Of a stretch of 64,000 nt of DNA, positions 18,260 through 26,992 are shown one piece after another (position 1 is the first letter of the stretch; each line of letters begins with the position of its first letter). The notes beneath the pieces are model-generated. The model did not search any database and was not told the origin of the DNA. It was given only the letters and a program-made list of their open reading frames with translations. The stretch is from Shewanella chilikensis (GTDB taxonomy: Bacteria > Pseudomonadota > Gammaproteobacteria > Enterobacterales > Shewanellaceae): positions 25,102-89,101 of the forward strand of contig NZ_NIJM01000016.1 in NCBI RefSeq assembly GCF_002836945.1. The letters run 5' to 3'. Position numbers and translations under genes: made by a program.

Positions 18260-20893
18260 TTAGAAGCGCAGGGCTACGCCCACTTTATATCTGGCTTCGC
18301 CTTCAAAGCTCCACACTGGGTAATCAGCCTTGAATTCCTTGATCACATCCTCTGCACTAATTGGGGAAACACCCGTCTGTATGCTGTCTTCTTCGGTGAT
18401 GTTGACCGCTTCAAAGGTGATATCCAAATAGTCGGTTACCGAGTAGCTGGCACTGAGGTCCAAGGTCCCGTAAGACTCGTGCTGACGGTTACCGTAAAAG
18501 CCAGGCAGCTCGCGCATCATATACTCAGAGCGCCAGTTATAGGCCAGACGAGCGCTAAAGTCGTCCATCTCATAGTAACCTACCAGGTTGACGGTATGCT
18601 TGGATGAATCAGAGAACACGCCCACACGATCCGGATAGTTTTCTGCCGGAGAGGATGCATCGGCAAAAGTATAGTTCACTGAGTAACCCAAACCATTGTC
18701 GAAGGAGTCCTGCAGCTGCAGCTCGATACCATCTATGCTGCCGCCGTCGGCATTGTACTTCTCACTCACTGTCCAGCAGTCATAAATACCTACGCCACAA
18801 GAACTTTTACCTTCGGTTACCAGGTTGGGATCTTCAATCCCTATCTGCTGATTCAGCTTCTGTTTAGTGGTGACAAAGGAGCTGACATCCTTGATAAAGT
18901 AAGTAGCGGCAAACAGGCCAGAATCACTGAAGTACCACTCCAGACTCAGGTCGGCCTGAGTCGCCTTGAATGGATCCAACGCCACACTGCCACGCACCAG
19001 CTTTTCATTGTAAGGTGTGCCATCGTTGTAACCCGGCAGGGTCGAGGTGGCAAACAGCTCGGCGTAGTTGGGACGAGAGATCACCTGAGCAGCTGAGGCG
19101 CGCAGTATCACATCCTCGCTCAAGTCGAAGGCGATGTTAACGCTCGGCAGTACGTCGTTATAGCTGGACTTGTCCGTGCTCAGATCATCGGCAAACTGCC
19201 CCTGTTTATTAAGCGCGTAATAGTCAGACTCGATGTCGGTCGAGATATAACGGAAACCGAAGTTACCGCGAAATCCTTCCCCGGCAAAAGTAGCCATGGC
19301 GTACAGGGCCAGGTTCTCCTCCTGGATGGTGCCATAACCGGATTTGTCGATAGTAAAGCCATCGATGGCGGCATAGGCATCGGCAATCATGGCATCAAAT
19401 ATCGGTTCAGGCAGAGTGAAACCGGCGCCGGATGACATGGTGCCATTGTAGTAGGCAGAAGCATCTTTGGTCAGAACCTTGGCATCATTGACTATCGCCT
19501 TATCTGTCATCTGGGTGACTTCATGATCGGCATAGCTCACACCTGTCTTGATGGCACTGATAGCGCCCCAGGCTACCGGGAAGTTGAAGTCCAACTGAGC
19601 GAAGGTTTCTTCATCCGTGTTGGGCTGCTTCTTCAGCGCCCAGCCTGCAGTGGCCAATGGGTCGTTAAAGTCGCCGGCCTCAAAATACTTGTTGGCGATG
19701 TCGATATTGATCTTATCGCCGGTGGCGTCATAGATACCGGCAAAGTCAGCCGGGACACCAATTGAGTTGCCATAGTTGGCAGTCAAGTCGGTACCACCCT
19801 CGGCTTCGGTGCGACCTATACGGCCTTCAACAGTGAAGTTATCCGCTTCATAGTTGAAGTTGAAATCCACTGTATCCGAGCTCATGCTCGCCTTACGGGC
19901 CCAGGTTTGTGCCCAGGCAAAACCGCCTTGATCGCTGTGGTTTATCTTGGTACAGACACCAGCGGCATTAACCTGTTCACAGGTGTAGTCGCCTCGCTGT
20001 GTGGGGAACAGGAAGATGGAGGTGTTGGCGTTGTTGGCGTCCAGCTCCAGATTCATGTAGTTGAGCCCCAGTTCCAATCTGTCGGTAGGACGATACTGCA
20101 ACACCAGGTTGATTGCGGTGCGCTCACGATCCTGTTGGAAAGTGGTTGGCACTATCTCCCCCCAGCCAAGCAGGGTTTCGATGCCATTGCGCTGATAGTC
20201 TGTTTGGCTCCAGGAACCGGCCAGCAACACACCGAAGTTTTCATCTTCATTTTTCCAGCTGTAGAGGCCGGAGGCTTCAGGATCTATCTCTTCCGAGACG
20301 CTGCCATAGTCCCCTTTGGCGCTCAGGAAAACCGAGTTGGCATCCAAATCCAGCGGTTTGCGGGTGTTGATGATGACAGTACCGCCTATGCCACCTTCGG
20401 CAATATCGGCCTGGGAAGATTTGTAGACTTCAATCGAGCCCACCATCTCTGGCGGCAGCAAGGTGTAGTTGAAACTGCGGTCGATGGCCTGCTGATCGAA
20501 CCAACCGGTAGAAGCTACCGAATGGCCATTAAGCTGGGTACTGGTCAGCTGCGCCGAGGCACCGCGGATAGAAACCTGTTGCCCCTGACCGAACTGGCGG
20601 TTAACGGCGACCCCGGGAATACGTCCCAGAGACTCACCCACATCACTGTCGGGGAATTTACCTATATCTTCTGAAGTTACCGCATCGACCACGGCATCAG
20701 AAAAACGCTTGGTATTGACCGAAGCCTTCATCGAGGCACGCATGCCGCGAACTTCTATTTTTTCTATATTGGCAGTTTCGTTGCTGTTGTTATCTGCTGC
20801 CTCGGCAGCCAGCGCGCCAACAGATACCGCTCCCCCAAGCAGGATAGCGATATTTGCAGCGAGGGCAGTTTTCTTAAAGGTAGATGTTTTCAT
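18260..20893 (-). CDS. TonB-dependent outer-membrane receptor, carbohydrate-type family
   Basis: An 877-residue receptor with a signal peptide (cleavage after ALAAEA near residue 32), a TonB box-like stretch IEKIEVRGMR (about 43-52), a plug domain (about 55-175, IRGASAQLTSTQLNG) and a 22-strand barrel ending in VGVALRF with the terminal phenylalanine needed for outer-membrane assembly. The long family with SDAVVDAVTSEDIGKFPDSD and GRIPGVAVNRQ is usually linked to oligosaccharide uptake rather than iron. The divergent LacI-family gene supports sugar-controlled expression. No catabolic enzyme or inner-membrane transporter is adjacent, so the substrate is open. Confidence 0.9.
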   Translation of the reverse strand: MKTSTFKKTALAANIAILLGGAVSVGALAAEAADNNSNETANIEKIEVRGMRASMKASVNTKRFSDAVVDAVTSEDIGKFPDSDVGESLGRIPGVAVNRQFGQGQQVSIRGASAQLTSTQLNGHSVASTGWFDQQAIDRSFNYTLLPPEMVGSIEVYKSSQADIAEGGIGGTVIINTRKPLDLDANSVFLSAKGDYGSVSEEIDPEASGLYSWKNEDENFGVLLAGSWSQTDYQRNGIETLLGWGEIVPTTFQQDRERTAINLVLQYRPTDRLELGLNYMNLELDANNANTSIFLFPTQRGDYTCEQVNAAGVCTKINHSDQGGFAWAQTWARKASMSSDTVDFNFNYEADNFTVEGRIGRTEAEGGTDLTANYGNSIGVPADFAGIYDATGDKINIDIANKYFEAGDFNDPLATAGWALKKQPNTDEETFAQLDFNFPVAWGAISAIKTGVSYADHEVTQMTDKAIVNDAKVLTKDASAYYNGTMSSGAGFTLPEPIFDAMIADAYAAIDGFTIDKSGYGTIQEENLALYAMATFAGEGFRGNFGFRYISTDIESDYYALNKQGQFADDLSTDKSSYNDVLPSVNIAFDLSEDVILRASAAQVISRPNYAELFATSTLPGYNDGTPYNEKLVRGSVALDPFKATQADLSLEWYFSDSGLFAATYFIKDVSSFVTTKQKLNQQIGIEDPNLVTEGKSSCGVGIYDCWTVSEKYNADGGSIDGIELQLQDSFDNGLGYSVNYTFADASSPAENYPDRVGVFSDSSKHTVNLVGYYEMDDFSARLAYNWRSEYMMRELPGFYGNRQHESYGTLDLSASYSVTDYLDITFEAVNITEEDSIQTGVSPISAEDVIKEFKADYPVWSFEGEARYKVGVALRF

Positions 20894-21074
20894 CTCGTTT
20901 CCCTTCCATCACTTTATTATCTTTTTTGTCGCCATAACCATTCTCTCCAAGAGAATGACAACGCTGTCATGTCCAGGAACAAACATTACACAATAATTAA
21001 CAGCCTTACCACAACAAAATAACTGCCAAGCAAACAAAAACTGTCATATTACTGTATTAATGGGGTAAAACAGA

Positions 21075-21200
21075 TTTTTAAACTGGTTAAAAACTATTCA
21101 AGCAGAGTTTTATACAACCAAGCATGGCAACAGTAGCGGGAAACAAATTTAGTCCTAGACTAAATCATGGCTAAATTCTGCGTTGCCAAACTGGTTAAAA
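21075..21200. promoter_or_regulatory. candidate LacI-family operators between the TonB receptor and the LacI gene
   Basis: The 396-base divergent region (20894-21289) holds an imperfect palindrome TTTTTAAACTGGTTAAAAA (21075-21093), a second copy of its core AAACTGGTTAAAA (21188-21200) and a perfect palindrome ATTTAGTC-CTA-GACTAAAT (21147-21165). Repeated cores of this kind are what a LacI-family dimer would bind. The assignment is inference from position and symmetry. Confidence 0.5.
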
Positions 21201-21289
21201 GTCAGCAGTATAAGATGCTCGACAGCGGCCATGCCGCTTCCGGCCCCTGCTGGCTGTGAGTATTCGCCTGATATCTCGGACTAAGTTGA

Positions 21290-22306
21290 ATGAAAGTAAC
21301 CATCAATGACGTGGCTAAATATGCCGGCGTTTCCATCAAGACAGTATCCCGGGTCACCAATAATGAGCCTTCGGTTAAACAGGCCACTATCGACAAGGTC
21401 AATGCTGCAATCAAAGAGTTGAATTACCAACCTAATTTAGCAGCCCGCAACTTGGCTGCCACCAGTTCCTATGTCATAGGCTTCGTCTATGACAACCCCA
21501 ATGCCTATTACATTATCGATATGCAAAACGGTATTCTCTCCGCCTGTCGGGACAAGGGCTATGAGCTGTTGATCCATCCCTGTGATGCCAAGGCCGAGGG
21601 TATTTGTGAACAACTGACCACCATGGTGAAACATGCTCGCCTGGCCGGGCTGGTACTGACGCCGCCGCTATCGGAAGATCCCAAGGTACTCTCAGCCCTG
21701 GATGCCATAGGCGCCAACTATGTTCGCATCATGGCAGGTGACAGAGTAAAGGCCGATAGCGGGCTGGCGGTATTGGTTAACGACAGATCCGGCGCCGTGG
21801 CCATCACCCAACATCTTATTGATCTCGGGCATAGGCAAATCGCTTTTCTCAGCGGCGACTATCAGCACCAATCCACCAAGGAGCGCCTGGAAGGTTATCG
21901 TCAGGCCTTGAGAGATAACGGCCTGGACGAGTCTTCCGATCTGATTGTCGAGGGAGAATACTCATTTGAATCCGGAGTTGAGGGTGCCAAGAAGCTGCTC
22001 AAAGGGGCGAATCGGCCCAGCGCCATAGTGGCCTGTAACGACGAAATCGCCGCCGGAGCCCTGTTTGCCGCCAGGTTGGAAGGGATGGATATTCCCACCG
22101 AGCTCTCGATTGTCGGCTTTGAGGACAGTCCCTTCTCACGCCAAACCTGGCCCAAGTTGACCACAGTGCATCAGCCCAACGGCAAGATTGCCCAGATAGC
22201 TACCGAGCTGTTGATCGCCAATCGCCGTGAGCAGAGCGTTCGCAGCGAAATCTTTACCCCAGAGCCGGTTATCAGAGACTCGAGCGCCAGGGTGCAAGCA
22301 AGCTGA
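21290..22306 (+). CDS. LacI family transcriptional regulator
   Basis: A 338-residue regulator with the LacI helix-turn-helix and hinge at the N-terminus (VTINDVAKYAGVSIKTVSRVTNN, hinge LNYQPNLAARNLA near 45-57), followed by a periplasmic-binding-protein-like effector domain (about 60-330) with SIVGFEDSPFSRQTWPKLTT near the end. It is divergent from the sugar-type TonB receptor, the probable target. The ligand is unknown. The ATG at 21290 gives the exact family start although the ribosome site is weak. Confidence 0.93.
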   Translation: MKVTINDVAKYAGVSIKTVSRVTNNEPSVKQATIDKVNAAIKELNYQPNLAARNLAATSSYVIGFVYDNPNAYYIIDMQNGILSACRDKGYELLIHPCDAKAEGICEQLTTMVKHARLAGLVLTPPLSEDPKVLSALDAIGANYVRIMAGDRVKADSGLAVLVNDRSGAVAITQHLIDLGHRQIAFLSGDYQHQSTKERLEGYRQALRDNGLDESSDLIVEGEYSFESGVEGAKKLLKGANRPSAIVACNDEIAAGALFAARLEGMDIPTELSIVGFEDSPFSRQTWPKLTTVHQPNGKIAQIATELLIANRREQSVRSEIFTPEPVIRDSSARVQAS

Positions 22307-22321
22307 AATTCCAGCCACTAA

Positions 22322-22345
22322 AAAGGCGCTCTACTGAGCGCCTTT
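22322..22345. terminator. bidirectional terminator between LacI gene and ndh
   Basis: Perfect ten-base arms AAAGGCGCTC and GAGCGCCTTT with a four-base loop between two convergent genes. The T-run is better on the minus strand (TTTTTAG). Confidence 0.8.
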
Positions 22346-22368
22346 GCGATAAGATTCAAAACACTTTA

Positions 22369-23658
22369 TCAGTGCAACTTGAGTTTGGGCCTGTGCCACT
22401 TCAGCAGCCGCTGCGCCAGACGATACACCAACGCCGAAAACCAACCATACAAACTCGCCAGATGGCGTTGATACAGAGACATGTACATCATCCGCGCCAC
22501 GTAACCCTCAATAAACAGGGAGCCGGATCTCAGGTTGCCCATCAGATTGCCCACCGCCGAGAAACGGCTCAGTGACACCAATGAACCATAGTCGCGATAA
22601 ACAAAAGGATTTTCTGCCTTGCCCTTCAAACGGTTGAGAATATTTTTATACAGAGTTTCCGCCATCTGCGATGCGGCTTGGGCCCGGGGAGGCACAGGCT
22701 TACCGTTGTCCTGCACCAAAAAGGCGCAGTCGCCCAAGGCGTAGATATCCTTGTGACCCTTAACCCGCATACAGGCATCGACCTCGATAAGGTTACGGTT
22801 ATTGACCGGCAACTTATCAAACTGTTGCAGTACATCCGGCCCCTTGACGCCGGCCGCCCATACTTTGAGTCCGGCGGGGATCAGCACATCTTCCTGAGTC
22901 ACAAATCCCTGCTTGGTCACCTCTTTGACCTGCACCCCGATATGCAAGCGAACTCCGATATGATCCAGTACAGACTGGGCCCTGGAGCTCACCTTGTCCG
23001 GCAACGCCGGCAATATCTTGGGCGCCGCCTCAATCAGGTGAATTTCCAGATGATGCTTATCGACATTGAGGTAACCGTATTCTTTGACCGAGTCCAGCAC
23101 ATGATGCAACTCGGCGGCCAGCTCAACTCCGGTCGCGCCGGCGCCCACTATGCCGATACTGAGTTTTTCGCTGGTTTCATCCAGCAGCAACAGGTTGTCC
23201 AGTAACTTGTGGTGAAATTGATTGGCGCTATCGAGGCTGTCGAGGAAGATACAGTGCTCTTTGGCACCCGGGGTGTTGAAGCTGTTGGCCACTCCGCCGA
23301 TGGCAACTACCAGATAATCATAGGGTAACTCACGCTCGGCGATAATCTGCTCGCCGTCATCATTACTGACTCCGGCCAAGGTGATGGTCTTGGCCTCGGG
23401 ATCGCATTGCAGCATTTCACCGCGTAGAAAGCGATAGCCATTTTTCAGGCCATGGTCGCGATACAGCAAGCCTTCTACCGATTGATCTATCACCCCAACG
23501 GCCACTTCGTGCAGTTTGGGCTTCCAGATATGTACCGGACTCTTATCTATCAGGGTTATTTCAGCCTCTTTCTTCAGGCCCAATTTGCGTCCCAGCTTGG
23601 ATGCCAGCGCCAATCCTCCGGCGCCGCCGCCCACAATCAAAATCCGCTTACTGGTCAC
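22369..23658 (-). CDS. ndh: type II NADH dehydrogenase (NDH-2), copy 1
   Basis: Peripheral membrane flavoenzyme that oxidises NADH and reduces quinone without pumping protons. The 429-residue protein has the FAD-binding glycine motif ILIVGGGAGGLALASKLG at the start, the NADH-binding motif IGIVGAGATGVELAAELHH near 168-186 and the FAD motif DIYALGDCAF near 305. The basic, hydrophobic C-terminus (LVYRLAQRLLKWHRPKLKLH) fits membrane attachment. The chosen start is GTG at 23658, with GGGGG seven bases before it. A second NDH-2 gene lies at 51040. Confidence 0.93.
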   Translation of the reverse strand: MTSKRILIVGGGAGGLALASKLGRKLGLKKEAEITLIDKSPVHIWKPKLHEVAVGVIDQSVEGLLYRDHGLKNGYRFLRGEMLQCDPEAKTITLAGVSNDDGEQIIAERELPYDYLVVAIGGVANSFNTPGAKEHCIFLDSLDSANQFHHKLLDNLLLLDETSEKLSIGIVGAGATGVELAAELHHVLDSVKEYGYLNVDKHHLEIHLIEAAPKILPALPDKVSSRAQSVLDHIGVRLHIGVQVKEVTKQGFVTQEDVLIPAGLKVWAAGVKGPDVLQQFDKLPVNNRNLIEVDACMRVKGHKDIYALGDCAFLVQDNGKPVPPRAQAASQMAETLYKNILNRLKGKAENPFVYRDYGSLVSLSRFSAVGNLMGNLRSGSLFIEGYVARMMYMSLYQRHLASLYGWFSALVYRLAQRLLKWHRPKLKLH

Positions 23659-23795
23659 AAATTCCCCCAAGAGTATGAACTAATGCAAGATAGTCTTTTA
23701 TAACATGATCCCGCTCAAAAATAACCCGAGTTCTAAATTAATATTTCTTTATATATCACTGATGCAGGTAAATATTTGCCATCATTTCCTGTCGC

Positions 23796-25157
23796 TCAAG
23801 GCTGGTGTAATGCCACCTTGGTGCGTTTTAAGTTGTAGAACATCCACAGGCACAATAGGCTGCTGCAGGACGCCAAGGAGATCCACACGCCCGGCACGCC
23901 AAAGGCCCAGGCAAACCCCCAGAGGAACAGGCCTATCAGCAGCAACTTACTGCCCGTGAGTATCGAGGCCTCTGCCGGACGATTGATGGCCTGGAAGAAA
24001 CTGGCTCCCACCAAAATCAAGCCTTCCATCGGCAAGCCCCAGAAATAGAGATACATGCCCTCAATGGCAACCGGGGCCAGGGTCGGGTTGTCACCGGCAA
24101 ACAGATACACTATCCATTCCGGGCGGCTGTAGATAAGCACTAATCCCAGCAAGGCGCAGATTAAGGTGACGGAAAACGCCATTTTGGCGGTCTGCTTGAC
24201 CCTGTCATATCGACCGGCACCGGCATTGAAGCTGAGAATCGGTTGTGTGCCGAGGGCTATGCCTTCAAACACAAAGTAAAACAGGGCTTCGGTATAGCTC
24301 ACCACGCCATAGGCGGCCACATGCAGCGAAGTGCCGGTCCAGAGCAGCGCCATGTTATGCATGGTCAATACAATCGACAGGTAGAGATTCATCAGGAAAC
24401 TGGGCATCCCCAGCTTGACGATTTCCCAAACCAGCTCCAGGCTCAGTTTCATCTGCTGCCAGTCGATATTAAGCCGGGTGCGCTTGCCAAAGAAATGTTG
24501 CAGACACAGGCCGCCGGTGACCGCCTGGGACAACATGGTAGCAATGGCGGCACCGGTCAGTCCAAAAGGAAAGACCACAATAAACAGCCAATCCAGCAGG
24601 GTATTGAGCACGCCCCCAAATACCAGGATCCAGGTGACGAAACTGGGGCGACCGTCATTACGCAAAAGCGCCGAGAAGGCCATGGAGAGGATGGGGAAAA
24701 TGCCCAAGGCAAAGTACCAGAACAGGTATTGGTAGGCGCCTTCATAGACCTCACCTTCGGCTTTCAGCCAGCGCAGAATATCGTCGGTCAACATGGTACC
24801 GGCAAGCGACACCACCAGCGCACTCAACAGGCAAAGACTGAAGGTATTGCCGAGAATTTTTCTGGCCCTGGCGACATCACCGCGGCCAAGATTGATGGAG
24901 ATAAGCGCGGCGCCGCCCATGCCCAAAAGCGCACCGAGCGCATAGAGAATGGCGCCCACAGGGTAAGCCAGCATAATACCCGCCAGACCCGTTTCCCCCA
25001 GGTAGTGGCCGATAAACATCCCGTCTATGGTGACGTAAATTCCGGTCACCAACATGGACATCACAGTGGGGACTGTGTAACGCCAAAAGAGTTTACTGAC
25101 AGGTTGCTGCAGTAAGGCGAGATCCTGCTCAGTCTGGGGGACGCTGTTTGGGGTCAT
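23796..25157 (-). CDS. MATE family efflux transporter
   Basis: A 453-residue inner-membrane protein with about twelve hydrophobic segments and two related halves, as in the MATE (NorM/DinF-like) family; the N-terminal segment FWRYTVPTVMSMLVTGIYVTIDGMFIG contains the typical early proline and aspartate. Such proteins export cationic drugs or metabolites using Na+ or H+ gradients. The substrate cannot be told. It is followed leftward by ndh (137-base gap) and preceded by the COG0523 gene (176-base gap). Confidence 0.9.
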   Translation of the reverse strand: MTPNSVPQTEQDLALLQQPVSKLFWRYTVPTVMSMLVTGIYVTIDGMFIGHYLGETGLAGIMLAYPVGAILYALGALLGMGGAALISINLGRGDVARARKILGNTFSLCLLSALVVSLAGTMLTDDILRWLKAEGEVYEGAYQYLFWYFALGIFPILSMAFSALLRNDGRPSFVTWILVFGGVLNTLLDWLFIVVFPFGLTGAAIATMLSQAVTGGLCLQHFFGKRTRLNIDWQQMKLSLELVWEIVKLGMPSFLMNLYLSIVLTMHNMALLWTGTSLHVAAYGVVSYTEALFYFVFEGIALGTQPILSFNAGAGRYDRVKQTAKMAFSVTLICALLGLVLIYSRPEWIVYLFAGDNPTLAPVAIEGMYLYFWGLPMEGLILVGASFFQAINRPAEASILTGSKLLLIGLFLWGFAWAFGVPGVWISLASCSSLLCLWMFYNLKRTKVALHQP

Positions 25158-25333
25158 GACGCTTTCTCAACATCAAAGGTGTTAAACCATAAGTTCTATA
25201 TCAGAGGCCATATTAGAAGGCGCCAGCTCGGCCTCCATTCAAATTGGCACTCCGAAATCAATCACCTCGGAAAAAGTGGATGGCGGATTGTACCCGAGTT
25301 ATCAGCCTGGATGCCACTACCTTGAATAGGGCG

Positions 25334-26431
25334 TTATTCGGCGACTTTGATGGCGAGCAGTTGCTGCTCCAAAGATTCAGGTTGCAAAGGGGCGCGACTG
25401 ATGATCTCCAGCCTGGAGTCCATGGCATCATCAAGCTCTTCAACGCTCAATTCACCATCGAGCATATTGAGCGCCGCTATGCCGTCTTTGGTGATCATCA
25501 CAGCTTTTAGCCGCACCACATCGAGTGCCTTGACCCAGCGATAGAGGCGCTCGAGATCGAACAGCCAATCCGGAGCAAAGATCCAGCCATAGCTGTAACA
25601 GCCCTCGCCTTTGTTACTCTTGAACACTATGCCGCGAACGTCCCACTCAGGCGTTTCCGGGCTCTGCGGCTCGACGCCGACTGGCTTGATGGCAAACACA
25701 CCGGCATTTTGCCGCAGCAGCCCGGCGCCTAAGGGAGTGGCTTTAGCGTTCAAATTGGCCTTTGCCGGCCGAGCCAGCGCCCGCAACAATTCATCATTGA
25801 GCTTCTGCTCTTTGGACCAGTAGAACAGCTCCCCTTGCAGTTGCTGAGCGGCAATAAAGGCGGCTATTTGTTCTCTTAGCAGATCTCCCCCCAGATCATT
25901 TTGCAACTCATCCCCAGACGGAATCATTGGCTCTTGCTGTTGCCAGAGGTCCTGCTTGCCGGCCAGCAGGATATCGGCTATCTGCAGCTGGGAGAGAAAG
26001 TTCTCATGTTCGCTGTAGCGCTTGTCACTGAGTTTGCGCGGGTCAAACAGACAGATACTGGCCTTGAGGCTGAGCACTTCGGCAAACTGTTTCGAGCTTA
26101 GGGTTTTCAAAATCTCTTTGGGATGGCCAAGGCCTGTTGGCTCTATCAGCAACCTGTCGGGTTTGGCCCGGGCCAGCAGTTGAGTCACCGCCACTTGAGT
26201 CGGCACCCCGGCGGCGCAGCACAAACAGCCGCCGGGCACTTCTCGTATGACAACGCCGGAGTCACTCTGGCCCATCAGACCGGCATCTATTCCTATTTCA
26301 CCGAACTCATTGACCAATACCGCCCAAGTCTCGCCCGCAGGCTTATTGGCCAGCAGCGCTTTAATAAAGGTGGTTTTGCCTGAGCCGAGAAAGCCGGTGA
26401 TCAGATTGGTGGCAACGGGTTTGAGGATCAT
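25334..26431 (-). CDS. COG0523 (CobW/YjiA-like) G3E GTPase
   Basis: A 365-residue putative metal-chaperone GTPase. It shows the P-loop GFLGSGKTTF near residue 14, the Walker B region NEFGEIGID near 41, the metal-binding GGCLCC motif (CxCC) near 67, and a C-terminal CobW_C domain (about 270-365). The ATG at 26431 has GGAG seven bases before it; an ATG at 26443 is only adjacent to its ribosome site and is less likely. COG0523 members deliver Zn, Co, Ni or Fe; no Zur box is evident upstream, so the metal is unknown. Confidence 0.9.
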   Translation of the reverse strand: MILKPVATNLITGFLGSGKTTFIKALLANKPAGETWAVLVNEFGEIGIDAGLMGQSDSGVVIREVPGGCLCCAAGVPTQVAVTQLLARAKPDRLLIEPTGLGHPKEILKTLSSKQFAEVLSLKASICLFDPRKLSDKRYSEHENFLSQLQIADILLAGKQDLWQQQEPMIPSGDELQNDLGGDLLREQIAAFIAAQQLQGELFYWSKEQKLNDELLRALARPAKANLNAKATPLGAGLLRQNAGVFAIKPVGVEPQSPETPEWDVRGIVFKSNKGEGCYSYGWIFAPDWLFDLERLYRWVKALDVVRLKAVMITKDGIAALNMLDGELSVEELDDAMDSRLEIISRAPLQPESLEQQLLAIKVAE

Positions 26432-26512
26432 CTGTGACTCCATTCCTTACAGCATTGAGGCAGCAGAGTGTAACCCAAGCAGGGAAAGAATTAGCTCGAA
26501 ATTGTAAACAGA

Positions 26513-26536
26513 TGCAAAATGGGCGCGGATAGCGCC
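26513..26536 (-). terminator. weak terminator after the repeat lipoprotein gene
   Basis: On the minus strand, stem GGCGC-tatcc-GCGCC (26522-26536) is followed by CATTTTG. The arms are short and the T-run is poor. Confidence 0.4.
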
Positions 26537-26557
26537 TATTTCTGTGAACCTGACCGG

Positions 26558-26905
26558 TTAGGGCTTGAGTTCGTGATCCACTATCGGTGTCAGCCCCTTG
26601 GCACGGTTTTTCATGGCATCCTCCAAGTCAAAGCCACCGGCGCGCCAACTCTTGGCCTCAACCGGGGTGAAGTTTTGCTTGCTCCAGGCCTTGGCATCAT
26701 CGAGTTTAAAGCCTGCATCCTGCCAGGCGCCTGCGCTTGAGGCGTCAAATCCGGCAACATGCCACTGCTGGGCGCTTCGGGAATCAAAACCTGCCTCTTT
26801 CCAGGAGGCTATCTCGGTTGAACTCATACCGGACCAGTCTTTGGGAATGGAGCTGCAAGCCACAAGCATACTCAACCACAGCAAGATCACTGATTTTCGC
26901 CACAT
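26558..26905 (-). CDS. lipoprotein with six 13-residue AxxWxxAGF repeats
   Basis: A 115-residue protein with a lipoprotein signal: basic start, hydrophobic core, lipobox LVAC with Cys17. The mature part is almost entirely six tandem 13-residue units (residues 29-106) of pattern xxxAxxWxxAGFD, for example SRSAQQWHVAGFD, ASSAGAWQDAGFK and PVEAKSWRAGGFD; the last unit is degenerate. Each unit probably forms a short helix. An ATG six bases upstream (26911) directly abuts the AAAGGAG site, so 26905 is favoured. I do not recognise a function; outer-membrane or periplasmic anchoring is expected. It lies between the COG0523 and helicase genes on the same strand. Confidence 0.8.
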   Translation of the reverse strand: MWRKSVILLWLSMLVACSSIPKDWSGMSSTEIASWKEAGFDSRSAQQWHVAGFDASSAGAWQDAGFKLDDAKAWSKQNFTPVEAKSWRAGGFDLEDAMKNRAKGLTPIVDHELKP

Positions 26906-26992
26906 ACTCATCTCCTTTAACGCTAGAGTTAACGGGTTGCGCTGCTGACGGCATACCGAGGCAACGCATTGAGTATAGCAGGGCAGATTGCA

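Noticed and set aside
24243..25115. 290-codon antisense frame opposite the MATE gene
   Set aside because: The translation is polar and low in hydrophobic residues, as expected from the complement of membrane-segment codons; the MATE gene explains the region.
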